DNA from: Bacillota bacterium
GTDB lineage: Bacteria > Bacillota > Clostridia > Lachnospirales > Lachnospiraceae
DNA: 64,000 nt
Reading direction: 5' to 3'
Assembly (NCBI GenBank): GCA_023391695.1
Contig: JAEWAK010000037.1
Coordinates: 310,001-374,000, forward strand
Shown here: piece after piece, positions 55,066 to 63,510 of the stretch
Numbering within the stretch: the first letter of the stretch is position 1
How the letters are laid out: each line of letters opens with the position of its first letter
Made by a program: the position numbers and the translations under genes
The notes under the pieces: model-generated
The model's database searches: none
What the model was told of the DNA's origin: nothing
What the model saw: the letters and a program-made list of their open reading frames with translations, nothing else

Positions 55066-56568
55066 TTATTCGCATAACGGTATCCATATCGTTATTGACA
55101 ATCCTCCTCTGTTCTCTGCTTTTAACTTTCCATTATGGCCTTCAACTATCTGCTTCACTATACTTAACCCCAGTCCGCTGCCGTCACCGGGTCTTGTCCT
55201 GGAAGCGTCACCGCGATAAAAACATTCAAAAATATGCTGCAAATCCTCTGAATTTACTCCGGGACCGTCATCCATAATCCGCATTATGGCATAGCCGTCA
55301 TTTTGCCCTGTTTCTACTTTAATAAAAGAATTCTCTTTAATCCGGTACTTAATACTATTTGAAAATATATTCAGAATGACCCGGTGCAATTTCTGATCAT
55401 CTATTCTTACCGGCAATTTTTTTTCTGTAAAATCACATTGTATTTTAACTTTATTACTTACGGAGTCGATTTGATATTCCCGGATAACTTTATCCAAATA
55501 GTCATTCAGTTCAAGGCATTTAAAATCATAATGGTCCTGTCCGTTTTCTAAATGTGTATAGGTGCTTAGATTATCTACTAATCCTTCCATGTCGTTTGCT
55601 CTTGTGTGAATTGCATTATAATAACGTTTCTGTTTATCCGGTGTATCTGCTATTCCATCTATTAACCCTTCTATATATCCCTTTATCGAAGTAAGAGGTG
55701 TTCTTAAATCATGGGATATTCCGGATAATAGTTCTGTCCTGTATTTTTCATATCTCAGCCTTTCTTCCACGGAAACTTTTAAATGCCCCCGCATCTCGTC
55801 AAAATCCCTGCACAGAGTGCCGAATTCATCTGATTTATTGTAGTCTACTTTAAAATCCAGCTCACCATCCTTAATTTTGCGGCTGCCGATCCTTAATTTT
55901 TTAAGAGGAATCAGAATGCTCCTTGAAATCCACCAGGTCAGAAACGTATTCATTACAATGATAACGGCTAACACACATACTATTAACACGATTACATATC
56001 TCAAAATATACTTTCTCAAATACGACCGGTTGCCCTTACTCACCTTAATGTCAGCTGTATGGATTGCAGATATTTCAAATTTGTAATTACCCTTATAAAA
56101 AGAATAATTAACAATTGATGTTTCACCAGAGGTCATAGTCAGGCTGTCGGTTTTATCAAGAGTGTCCTGTAAAAGTTCCGCCATCCGTCTATATTCCGGT
56201 TCAGATATATTGCTGAATAAAAAACCTTCATTAAATTGAATCGAATAGTGATAACCCAAAAAGGTCAGTTCCTGATTAAGTTCTCTGATTTTCTTTGTTT
56301 CCAGGACTTTAATCCGATCAGATTCATTTCTGTCTTCAACTGCCGCCGCATATTCTTTTGCCCCCTGTTTCATAAGCTCTTCTTTATACGCAAAAACAAT
56401 ACTCTGGGCAGAGTACAGCCCATTTTTATCATTAAACATATGCTCCATTGTTTCCCCATATTTATTACCCACACCCTCCAGCAGGATTCCAGATACGGCA
56501 ATTGCCGCAATCACGGGGATAAAAATCATCAATATATTGGAAAACACCAGTTTTTTTCTTATTGTCAT
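55066..56568 (-). CDS. Membrane sensor histidine kinase
   Basis: 500 aa. First helix at about 8-30 (LVFSNILMIFIPVIAAIAV), an extracytoplasmic sensor of about 150 residues, second helix at about 192-220, HAMP, H-box GISHDLRTPLTSIKGYIEGL, N-box ILNIFSNSIKY, DGPGVNSEDL, and GDGSGLGLSIVKQIVEGHNG. ATG 56568 follows GGCGGAG. It pairs with the OmpR-family regulator and lies divergent to a damaged ABC exporter, a layout known from modules that sense antimicrobial peptides or envelope stress. Confidence 0.94.
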   Translation of the reverse strand: MTIRKKLVFSNILMIFIPVIAAIAVSGILLEGVGNKYGETMEHMFNDKNGLYSAQSIVFAYKEELMKQGAKEYAAAVEDRNESDRIKVLETKKIRELNQELTFLGYHYSIQFNEGFLFSNISEPEYRRMAELLQDTLDKTDSLTMTSGETSIVNYSFYKGNYKFEISAIHTADIKVSKGNRSYLRKYILRYVIVLIVCVLAVIIVMNTFLTWWISRSILIPLKKLRIGSRKIKDGELDFKVDYNKSDEFGTLCRDFDEMRGHLKVSVEERLRYEKYRTELLSGISHDLRTPLTSIKGYIEGLIDGIADTPDKQKRYYNAIHTRANDMEGLVDNLSTYTHLENGQDHYDFKCLELNDYLDKVIREYQIDSVSNKVKIQCDFTEKKLPVRIDDQKLHRVILNIFSNSIKYRIKENSFIKVETGQNDGYAIMRIMDDGPGVNSEDLQHIFECFYRGDASRTRPGDGSGLGLSIVKQIVEGHNGKLKAENRGGLSITIWIPLCE

Positions 56569-56808
56569 AAATCTCCGCCATTCTATCATCCAGACAGTTT
56601 TGTATTCTATTATAATAGGTTACCTGAATATCATAAACAACCTATAACTAAAAAATAAAATTTATATAAATTTATTTTTTCCAACTGCCATTTATATATC
56701 CATACTGCGCTTACATATCTATACTGTTGCTTACGTATCCATACTGTTGCCCCATATCTATTCCCGGATCGGAAGTATATAACCCGGTAGATCCTAACAA
56801 TCCGGCGT

Positions 56809-56866
56809 TTAGAAAAAGTTAATATGTTGTTTAGAAGCAGGTTAGAAAAGTTCTTTATTCTATAAT
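56809..56866 (+). promoter_or_regulatory. Phased TTAGAA direct repeats and promoter in front of the ABC genes
   Basis: TTAGAA occurs at 56809, 56831 and 56842, i.e. at offsets of 22 and 11 bases, so the copies lie on one face of the helix; the 56820 position is degenerate. TATAAT at 56861-56866 lies 11 bases after the end of the last repeat element, so the repeats cover the -35 region. This fits an activated promoter bound by the adjacent OmpR-family regulator. Confidence 0.65.
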
Positions 56867-56926
56867 CAGAAAATCGATTTCTAACAACTTATAACCTTTA
56901 ATCTGTTACTTTAATGGAGGAATATA

Positions 56927-57682
56927 ATGATACAGACAAAATCACTTGAAATGACTTATCCTAACGGTTTTAAGGCGGTAAACGGTTTAGACCTCACAGT
57001 TGGCGAAAGAGATATCTTTGGTTTTTTAGGGCCAAACGGAGCCGGAAAGACCACTACCCTGCGTATGCTGACCGGACTTTTAAAACCCACTCACGGCTCT
57101 GTAAGTATAGACAGCATTGATCCGCAGAAGGCTCCCCTGGAAGTAAAAAAGAAAATTGGAATCCTTCCGGAATCCCACGGGTTTTATAATTCCATGAATG
57201 CGATTGAATATTTAACTTATTTTGCAAAATTATATCAGATACCAAAGAAAGAATATGTTTCTTACATCCGGGATTTATTAAACAAGGTCGGTCTGTCTGA
57301 AAAAACAGGAGTTCCAATCGGACAATATTCCAGGGGTATGCGGCAGCGATTGGGAATAGCCAAAACTCTTATCCATAAACCTCAGATAATTTTTTTAGAC
57401 GAGCCGACTTTAGGTCTTGATCCTATCGACCAAAGGGATATTCATGAATTAATACTTGAAATTAACCGTGAAATGAATGTCACGGTGCTTATAACCTCTC
57501 ATTTACTGAAAGATATCGAGATTTTATGTAACAAGGTATGTATTGTTAAATCCGGCATTTTACTGGAACAGGGAAGTATTAATGATTTAAAAGATAAATA
57601 TAAAGCGAAACTGGGCATGGAAACTATATCAATAGAAGATATTTTCTTCCATCTGACCGAAGACAAGGAGGTAAAACGATGA
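56927..57682 (+). CDS. ABC-2-type exporter ATPase
   Basis: 251 aa. Walker A FGFLGPNGAGKTTTLRMLTG, signature YSRGMRQRLGIAKTL, Walker B IIFLDEPTLGLDP, H-loop LITSHLLKD. ATG at 56927 follows GGAGG. The stop overlaps the ATG of the following permease fragment (ATGA), so the pair was co-translated. Because the permease is truncated, this ATPase may no longer have a partner encoded here. Confidence 0.93.
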   Translation: MIQTKSLEMTYPNGFKAVNGLDLTVGERDIFGFLGPNGAGKTTTLRMLTGLLKPTHGSVSIDSIDPQKAPLEVKKKIGILPESHGFYNSMNAIEYLTYFAKLYQIPKKEYVSYIRDLLNKVGLSEKTGVPIGQYSRGMRQRLGIAKTLIHKPQIIFLDEPTLGLDPIDQRDIHELILEINREMNVTVLITSHLLKDIEILCNKVCIVKSGILLEQGSINDLKDKYKAKLGMETISIEDIFFHLTEDKEVKR

Positions 57683-58258
57683 CGATTTTTATGAAAGAAT
57701 TAAAAGAAACTCTGATCGCCATGAAAGGCATCCTTCTATTTGCTGTAGCTTCACTGCTTTTTTCTGTATTTTGCTTTGCAATTGTTTCGGTTAAGGAGCT
57801 AAGTTTGCTGACACAAAATGAAGTAATCCTTAATTTTTCAAAAATAGTAATGGAACTTACAATCTTAATCAGCATTATTTTAGCCGCTGTAGGTTTCTCC
57901 CATGAACGGGAATCCGAGACATTGGAGTCCTTATTGCTTGCACCGGGAAGACTACAGTGCGGACAAACCTATTACAATTAATTCGTTGCTGCCAGGTGAA
58001 ACGGCAGCTGTAAAGCTTCCAATCCGCCTCGTATATGTAGACCATTTCTATCTATACGTGACCTCTGCTTCTCCTAATCTGGACCGCATTTATTCCAGCA
58101 AACCGATTCCCATCGAGATCATCGGGAATACACTGGTCAGTAAACCCATGGTACAGGCGATTGCTGCCAGTATGCCCATTGCCGTTATACTTATAATAAC
58201 CTTTTTCCTTTTAAATTATAGATATAAGCGTGCCTATGTACTTCACCATAATGTATGA
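57679..58258 (+). pseudogene. ABC-2 permease/accessory gene collapsed by an internal deletion
   Basis: The first frame (57679-57981) encodes a permease N-terminus, with helices at about 17-37 and 60-80, ending FSHERESETLESLLLAPGR and then unrelated residues and a stop. A different frame from about 57950 encodes EDYSADKPITINSLLPGETA, a beta-sandwich NEW3-like part, YSSKPIPIEIIGNTLV, and a C-terminal helix FFLLNYRYKRAYVLHHNV. The middle, which should hold the remaining permease helices and the start of the accessory protein, is missing, and the halves are out of frame. Confidence 0.75.
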
Positions 58259-58342
58259 TGTATTATTTAAAATTAAATGAATTTTCGCGGAATCATTCAA
58301 CATTACAGCTTTAATCGGTATAGAAGACAGAAAGGAACTGCT

Positions 58343-58747
58343 ATGACCAAAGATAAATTAAAAGATGACAAGCTAAGGCAGTTAAAGCAGCAGAAGAAGG
58401 ATATGGAGAAAGAAATTGCTTCTTTGCACGAAGATGGAATAGGAAACAAGTTAAAAGGTGTTCTCATATTTTTTATGGTAATCCTTTTATTTCTAGGACT
58501 GTTAGCAGGTATGATAAAAGCAGATATAGGCGGATTTGGATCGGGAGTATTAGCACCGGCAATTGGTAATATCAACGGACTTAACAAAATATTACCGGCT
58601 AAAAGCCTTGCTGCCGCCGGTGCTACTACTTCTGCAGCGGGCACGGGTGAAGCTGACAGCTCTTTTGCTGAAAGATTGTGGAGGGTTTTCTCACTTAACT
58701 ACATTAAAATGGCATCAATAATAAGTAACGGGGGGGCATATTTATGA
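58343..58747 (+). CDS. Small membrane protein with N-terminal coiled coil, unknown function
   Basis: 134 aa from ATG 58343, which follows AGAAAGGAA. Residues 1-30 are highly charged and coiled-coil-like (KLRQLKQQKKDMEKEIASLH), residues 40-60 form one membrane helix (VLIFFMVILLFLGLLAGMI), then a Gly/Ala-rich region and a short tail. The opening resembles the membrane anchor of longer clostridial proteins that continue with a coiled coil, so this copy may be C-terminally truncated. I do not recognise a function. Confidence 0.6.
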   Translation: MTKDKLKDDKLRQLKQQKKDMEKEIASLHEDGIGNKLKGVLIFFMVILLFLGLLAGMIKADIGGFGSGVLAPAIGNINGLNKILPAKSLAAAGATTSAAGTGEADSSFAERLWRVFSLNYIKMASIISNGGAYL

Positions 58748-58829
58748 AATTATTTAATTTATACTTGCTAATTTCTACAAATAAAATTATAATTTTTTAT
58801 AAATACTATTTTTATGGGGGAATTATACT

Positions 58830-59366
58830 TTGGATGACGAATTAGAACGAATCGCGAGAATACCAGGTAGTGTAATCTTTTTAAATTTTTTTCTGTTTTT
58901 TTTCACTGCAGTATATCTTCAATACAGAAAAAGTTCATATCCAAGAGACTATATTGGTAATAGTAAAGGAATGAAAGTCTGCGGCTGGATACTTATAATA
59001 TTTGCAATACTGCTTACTATTTCTAAAATTCCTGATACAAATATACAAAATTATATAGCAATTTGGGGATTGTGGGGTCTAGCCGGTTATTATACGATAT
59101 TCCGTGCAAAAAGAATGCTAAAGAAAGGCAATAAATATCTTAATCTTTATAACCGACCTGTTGTTAGAAACATAATAGATTATGACTTAGATATAAACAT
59201 ACATAATGAATATAATTGTAATCATGCTCATGATTCTAATATTAAACCAAAAGCGGCACCACAGTATAAGGTTGTTACCTGTCCTAACTGCGGGGCAAAA
59301 ATGAAAATTAAAGCAGGAAGCGTTATAAAATGCGAATACTGCGATACGCCTTTGGAATATCAATAA
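58830..59366 (+). CDS. Two-helix membrane protein with C-terminal zinc ribbon
   Basis: 178 aa, starting at a TTG (58830) eight bases after GGGGGA; no ATG precedes the conserved start DDELERIARIPGS. Helices at about 14-32 and 55-75, a third hydrophobic stretch near 85-100, then a His/Asn-rich segment (NEYNCNHAHDSN) and the ribbon TCPNCGAKMKIKAGS with CEYCDTPLEYQ, a CxxC pair. Such ribbons occur in bacterial membrane proteins of unknown function. Low GC and A/T-rich codons differ from the catabolic genes and suggest separate ancestry. Confidence 0.72.
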   Translation: MDDELERIARIPGSVIFLNFFLFFFTAVYLQYRKSSYPRDYIGNSKGMKVCGWILIIFAILLTISKIPDTNIQNYIAIWGLWGLAGYYTIFRAKRMLKKGNKYLNLYNRPVVRNIIDYDLDINIHNEYNCNHAHDSNIKPKAAPQYKVVTCPNCGAKMKIKAGSVIKCEYCDTPLEYQ

Positions 59367-59448
59367 TTGTTCTTTTTTCTTTAATGGAAATAACTAAGGG
59401 ACTGCTGCAAAATTCAGGGTCTTGTTTTAGTCTGCATTTAATTCCGTA

Positions 59449-59670
59449 TTATAATTTATTATTTACTCCATTATGAAAGAAATTAGAAAGCTTACAGCCA
59501 TCATACAATCCGGCCAAACAACTTAAAGAGCTGTACTCCATGTTACTGATATCTGTCCATAATAAAAGTTCTTCCATGGTTTCCCGTTGTTCTTTTGAAA
59601 GTTCCAGATCAAGATAGCCTCTTTCGGCCATATTCTGTTTTTCACACGCTTCTTGATAAATCTGGTTCAT
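59449..59670 (-). CDS. Small DUF6809-like protein
   Basis: 73 aa, mostly helical and acidic: MNQIYQEACEKQNMAERGYL, LSKEQRETMEELLLW, then SSLSCLAGLYDGCKLSNFF. The pattern of a short head, a KEQRETLE-type helix and a C-terminal FxxGFxLG-like helix resembles small DUF6809 proteins of Firmicutes, often next to XRE regulators. Its position just behind a divergent XRE gene fits. Ribosome site is not strong. A 13-codon frame with a good GGAG site (about 59701-59742, minus) lies upstream and may be a leader. Confidence 0.5.
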   Translation of the reverse strand: MNQIYQEACEKQNMAERGYLDLELSKEQRETMEELLLWTDISNMEYSSLSCLAGLYDGCKLSNFFHNGVNNKL

Positions 59671-59764
59671 TATTTAATAGATTATTAAGGGTTTTCTCGC
59701 TTAATTAAATCAAAGTTCTTTTAACTTATTGTTAAAATCAATTCCATCCATTTTTCTCCTCTTT

Positions 59765-59838
59765 TGGTTCCTATACGTGAACCATTATAACACGATTAAA
59801 AGTGTATAATCAATAAAAATGTACCCAAATAGGAACCA
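59765..59838 (+). promoter_or_regulatory. Probable operator and promoter of the XRE regulator gene
   Basis: TGGTTC(8 bases)GAACCA at 59765-59784 is a perfect 6+6 inverted repeat. The half-site TGGTTCCTAT recurs as its complement ATAGGAACCA at 59829-59838. TATAAT (59805-59810) lies between the two sites. This arrangement suggests autorepression, perhaps with looping or cooperative binding. Confidence 0.65.
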
Positions 59839-59851
59839 GGAGGAGAAAATT

Positions 59852-60091
59852 ATGATGATATTAAGAAGCACAGGATTTTCGGATAATTTATTAAGACTAA
59901 GAAAAGCAAGCGGTTTATCCCAATATGAATTAGTTGCAAAGATGCATTTGCTAGGCAGTACTACATCCAGGTCTACCTATGCAAAAATTGAACTTGGCGA
60001 CAGAAACATAAAAGCTACAGACATTGTAACATTACAGAAAATATATAACGTGGATTATTCGGAATTCTTTAAGGGAGTCGGGGTATATTAG
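59852..60091 (+). CDS. XRE-family helix-turn-helix regulator
   Basis: 79 aa from ATG 59852, eight bases after AGGAGG. An upstream in-frame ATG at 59819 would overlap the operator half-site. Helix-turn-helix of the Cro/CI type: NLLRLRKASGLSQYELVAKM with RSTYAKIELGDRNIKATDIV. No effector domain, so it probably acts as an autoregulated repressor of itself and perhaps of the divergent small gene at 59449. Confidence 0.85.
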   Translation: MMILRSTGFSDNLLRLRKASGLSQYELVAKMHLLGSTTSRSTYAKIELGDRNIKATDIVTLQKIYNVDYSEFFKGVGVY

Positions 60092-60399
60092 GAAAGTTTA
60101 TTCGTTATTAAGGGAGAGTTAAAAACAAAGGTATACAACTCTATAAAGCTGGCTACGTGACCGCAATAAAAAAAATACGCTCATCCCATTCTGAATAATA
60201 GCCTTGGATACAGCCAACGAAAGTGCTTGCACCTTCGTTGATTTTGCCTGTACTTGGTATTACCATCTTAAAAATATTGATATTAGGCAAATATGTAATG
60301 TATAATAATACCATGCTGATGGTTTGCAATAGTATACTGATGCGAATATTTACTTTAGGCTTTAATATATTGTAAAGAGTAGATTCCATAGGTGAAGTC
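60092..60399. other. Gap with a hairpin
   Basis: CAACGAAAGTGC and GCACCTTCGTTG form a hairpin at about 60218-60243 with one mismatch. I see no supported gene in either strand here. Confidence 0.4.
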
Positions 60400-60879
60400 A
60401 TGAAGCATAGTAAAAAATGGCAATTTATCGTCATACTAATTTTATCGTGTATATTACTCCTTGAAATGGTCTTTTATTTACAAAAAAATCACAACATACC
60501 AACATTTAGTGTCAAGTCAACTACCGAGTCTGAAATAAAAGATGAATTAATCATTGCCTTATTTATGGACAATATCATTGCCGATAGCAGTAAATTTTAT
60601 GATAATTATTTTCCAGATACGTATCCAATAGAATATTTTAATTATGAATTTAAAATTAAAGATATTAAAAAAGAGGGCGAACCAGTAAATGTTTACATTA
60701 CATTTGAGACAACACCAGTTATCGGTCCACATATTCCAGTAGGTGATGATGAAATCACTTATAAAGTAGATGCACTCGGTAATAAAACACTTGAGAATTT
60801 TATTCATAAAAAATCATACGAAATTCCCGAAAGGTTAAAACCTAATATGATTAAGCCTTACCCCGAAACAAAGGATTAA
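60400..60879 (+). CDS. Signal-anchored exported protein of unknown function
   Basis: 159 aa. Basic head MKHSKKWQFIV and one hydrophobic segment (IVILILSCILLLEMVFYL) anchor it or export it; the rest is an alpha/beta domain with ELIIALFMDNIIADSSKFYD, YEFKIKDIKKEGEPVNVYIT and TFETTPVIGPHIPVGDDEIT, reminiscent of small secreted DUF3888-type proteins. ATG follows AGGTGAAGTC. Neighbours give no functional hint. Confidence 0.6.
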   Translation: MKHSKKWQFIVILILSCILLLEMVFYLQKNHNIPTFSVKSTTESEIKDELIIALFMDNIIADSSKFYDNYFPDTYPIEYFNYEFKIKDIKKEGEPVNVYITFETTPVIGPHIPVGDDEITYKVDALGNKTLENFIHKKSYEIPERLKPNMIKPYPETKD

Positions 60880-61227
60880 TATATTAATAATAAAATTTGA
60901 TTGAGGCCTTTTTAATTCGAATTTAGGATTAGCAAAAAATAGAAAATATAATAGTCGGAAAATAATACCAATTAACTCACAATATTTCACAATTGTAACT
61001 TAAAAGGAGGAAAAATTATATCCTTCCTTCAATTATATCCTTATACCAATATTATTTATCTAACAGATTTAATAAATATAAAGACTGTATCAGCACTTAA
61101 ACTATAAAGTTTTGGTATAAGTTTTAATATATATACCAAATCTTAAGCCCTTTATTTTAAAGGGCTTAAGATTATTTGGCATATAAATTACCTATAATGA
61201 TCTTTACGTCCTCTCTTTTTTAATTTC
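60880..61227. other. AT-rich gap with a perfect 16-bp hairpin
   Basis: AATCTTAAGCCCTTTA pairs perfectly with TAAAGGGCTTAAGATT at 61139-61173 (loop TTT), serving as the end of the SUMF1-type gene or of the plus-strand gene. A strong AAAAGGAGG at about 61000 has no start codon behind it and may mark a lost gene. Confidence 0.6.
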
Positions 61228-62133
61228 TCACTCACGGTACTCGCCGCGGCACACGCGAAGACCCGTATCGCTGCTCCTGCTATTCGCATTCCATCTGTCC
61301 CGGAAAGACGCTTCGCAGCAGTAGGAGTCGCCGAGCCAGCCGCCGCCCCTGAAAACCCGAAAAGAGCCGCTGTTACTATCCGGGTCTTCAAACCAGTCGA
61401 AACACCATTCCCTTACGTTGCCTGACATATCGTATAGCCCTAACTCATTGGGTTTCTTTTCACCGACCGGTTTTGTTTTATTATTATTGTTTTCTATCGC
61501 AGGCCAGTTCCAAAATCCTGATAATTTAACATCTCCGGAATTTTCCCAATACCATGCAACTTCTTCCGCCTGATTGCTTCCGCTGTATGTGTAGTTCTTG
61601 CTCATCTGACCTCCGCCTGCAGCATATTCCCATTCCGCTTCCGTCGGCAATCGGTAACCATTCGCACCCTCATTCATCGTTACCGTCCATTTTATATCAT
61701 CGTTTTCATCCGTATTCTCCGGATCTTTTTTATCCTTGTCTATATTGTAATACGGTTCCAAGCCCTCTTTTATACTCCTTTTATTACAGTACTCAACACT
61801 GTCATACCAGCTTACCATTTCTACCGGCAAATTACCGCCTTTAAATTCGGAAGGATTACTTGCATATTCTACCTTAAAATTTTTGTCTTTGAATTCGGCG
61901 GGATTGCTTCCCATTACCTCAACCCACTCTTTTTGGGTTACCTCATATTTGCCGATATAAAAGTCAGGTATGTTTGCACTTTCTCCGTAATAACCGGACT
62001 TTGTGTTCCTAAAAGTACCGCCTTTGACTAATACAAACTCCTCAGTCTTTACCTGTTTAACAGGTTCTTCTTGCGAACAGGCGCTGACAGCAGCCATTAC
62101 TGCTATTAAAAGGAAAATCGATCGTTTTCTCAT
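61228..62133 (-). CDS. SUMF1/formylglycine-generating-enzyme-domain lipoprotein
   Basis: 301 aa from ATG 62133, behind AAAGGAG. Lipoprotein signal with lipobox AAVSACSQ. The SUMF1 fold is clear: FVLVKGGTFRNTKSG, FYIGKYEVTQKEWVEVMGSN, VSWYDSVEYCNKRS, YRLPTEAEWEYAAGGG, LGLYDMSGNVREWCFDWF, RVFRGGGWLGD and a final SSDTGLRVCRG. The paired active-site cysteines of true formylglycine-generating enzymes near that final motif are absent, so it is probably a binding or structural member, not a sulfatase activator. An internal duplication (SNPAEFKD and SNPSEFKGG, about 17 residues apart) is unusual. Confidence 0.88.
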   Translation of the reverse strand: MRKRSIFLLIAVMAAVSACSQEEPVKQVKTEEFVLVKGGTFRNTKSGYYGESANIPDFYIGKYEVTQKEWVEVMGSNPAEFKDKNFKVEYASNPSEFKGGNLPVEMVSWYDSVEYCNKRSIKEGLEPYYNIDKDKKDPENTDENDDIKWTVTMNEGANGYRLPTEAEWEYAAGGGQMSKNYTYSGSNQAEEVAWYWENSGDVKLSGFWNWPAIENNNNKTKPVGEKKPNELGLYDMSGNVREWCFDWFEDPDSNSGSFRVFRGGGWLGDSYCCEASFRDRWNANSRSSDTGLRVCRGEYRE

Positions 62134-62372
62134 AGATATATCTCCTTTAAACTGATAAGAAAAGTTATAGACCATAACAGCCTGTAATCCGCCTCCGTCA
62201 ACGCCGCAGACCATTCGTTTTGCAAAAAACGATAAGCTAAAAACCTGCTTACGTACGGAAGCGGTCCGGCCCGCGCTCCTTCTTCTGAAAGGTAATATTC
62301 AAGTAGTATGTAGGTAAGTGCCATTTTTTTATATACCGGCTGCCCCGTTATATCACCGTCAGCCGTTTTCAT
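62130..62372 (-). CDS. Possible small protein coupled to the SUMF1-type gene
   Basis: 80 aa frame ending in an ATGA overlap with the SUMF1-type start. Moderately hydrophobic (MALTYILLEYYLSEEG, LLWSITFLISLKEIYL), no recognisable family and no convincing ribosome site at ATG 62372. The overlap suggests coupling, but chance is possible. Confidence 0.3.
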   Translation of the reverse strand: MKTADGDITGQPVYKKMALTYILLEYYLSEEGARAGPLPYVSRFLAYRFLQNEWSAALTEADYRLLWSITFLISLKEIYL

Positions 62373-62426
62373 TATCAAAAGCGGTTTTCACTCATACGAA
62401 AACCAAAACTACCTTTGATAAGGAAT

Positions 62427-63011
62427 TTAGTTAACTGTTACATCAGCATTACCACTACTGCCACCCCATCCTTCTGTCGCTACGATACAATAGTTTGTAC
62501 TGCCAACGGACTGCCCAAGATTTCTCCAGCCGTTAAAGTGTTCCCCAAGATTTATACCACTACTGCCATTCCCGCTGCAATTGTACTGGGTAAAAGTTGT
62601 ATATCCCTGGATGGAAGGTCCGGTTACCGATTGTGTGTATAAAGTGTATGTGCCTTTACTGGTATTATAGGTACCTCGGTTAGTGCCGCCGCCGCGACCG
62701 ATATAATATTCTACGAGCGGTCCCGTAAGCCAGCCATAAACACCAAAATATTGAGCACCACTGGCGTAGCCTGACCAGGTCATGGTTCTGTTTCCCGAAG
62801 GATTATAACCTTTACCTGCAACAAAATTCCCGACATTACTCCAGTTAACCCTGTAGCGTCCGCCAGCTAAATTCTCGTAGTTTACTGTCCCCTGACCGTT
62901 TGTCCAACTTTGCGAGTAGTTTGTGGCTGACGCGGGTACTGCAAACAACATGGTAAAACAAGCTGTAATTGTCAGCAATGCAATTAAACTTTTCTTATTA
63001 AACTTAAACAT
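62427..63011 (-). CDS. Secreted GH11 endo-1,4-beta-xylanase, compact form
   Basis: Cleaves internal bonds of xylan outside the cell. 194 aa with a signal peptide (MFKFNKKSLIALLTITACF, then AVPASA). The beta-jelly-roll core follows GH11 order: GNFVAGKGYNPSG, GVYGWLTGPLVEYYI with the nucleophile Glu, the thumb PSIQGYTTFTQYN, GEHFNGWRNLG, and YCIVATEGWGG with the acid/base Glu. Two cysteines are unusual for the family and might form a disulfide. The N-terminal strand region is short. ATG 63011 follows AAAGG. The xylulokinase-like gene at the right edge supports a xylan role. Confidence 0.9.
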   Translation of the reverse strand: MFKFNKKSLIALLTITACFTMLFAVPASATNYSQSWTNGQGTVNYENLAGGRYRVNWSNVGNFVAGKGYNPSGNRTMTWSGYASGAQYFGVYGWLTGPLVEYYIGRGGGTNRGTYNTSKGTYTLYTQSVTGPSIQGYTTFTQYNCSGNGSSGINLGEHFNGWRNLGQSVGSTNYCIVATEGWGGSSGNADVTVN

Positions 63012-63094
63012 AAATACCTTTACCTCCCTAATAATTCTATCTGGCACTATTACCTACACACTATTTGAATATTACCTCTTACATATCACTCCCT

Positions 63095-63203
63095 TTCCTG
63101 ACTTGCTGGTTTTCTTGCCACCAGCAGATTTTGTTGTTTTATTATTGTTGTTTTCTATCCCAGGCCAGTTCCAATCTCCCGATGAGTATTCCTTTACAGT
63201 GTT
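63095..63203 (-). pseudogene. Remnant of a second SUMF1-type gene
   Basis: Minus-strand translation gives GDWNWPGIENNNNKTTKSAG then GKKTSKSGKG, close to GFWNWPAIENNNNKTKPVGE in the intact gene at 61228. At DNA level, TTTTCTATCCCAGGCCAGTT resembles the stretch at about 61491-61510. Only about 35 codons remain, upstream of the xylanase gene. Confidence 0.75.
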
Positions 63204-63473
63204 TTTATAAATTGCCTGCAAATTTACATACTAGTGTACCACTTGATCCGTAATGTTACTTAAGGCTGTATGTAAACCGCTTCATTTTATAGTAGTTTCT
63301 TATTAATGCGACTCATATGGGATGATGAATTCTTTCTGTGACTGAGAATTAGCAGAATACAGTTTAATAGTATTGCAAAAATATCTTATAACTAGAAAAC
63401 ACTTTGCAGATAAAATTACTTTTATGAATTGGAAAGAATATAAATGCTAAAAAATAACATGCGGACAAAAATC

Positions 63474-63510
63474 TTATATATTATATCAGTGCAGCTGATA
63501 TAATATATAA
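63474..63510. repeat. Perfect 16+16 palindrome
   Basis: TTATATATTATATCAG and CTGATATAATATATAA around the loop TGCAG. It lies in the 820-base gap between the xylanase start and the kinase gene end. On the minus strand a T run (GATTTTTG) follows nearby. Confidence 0.8.

Noticed and set aside
60153..60434. 93-codon minus-strand frame overlapping the exported-protein gene start
   Set aside because: It is antisense to a better supported gene, has no ribosome site and no recognisable content.
61228..62133. True formylglycine-generating sulfatase activator
   Set aside because: The fold is right but the cysteine pair near the C-terminal motif is missing and no sulfatase gene is nearby.
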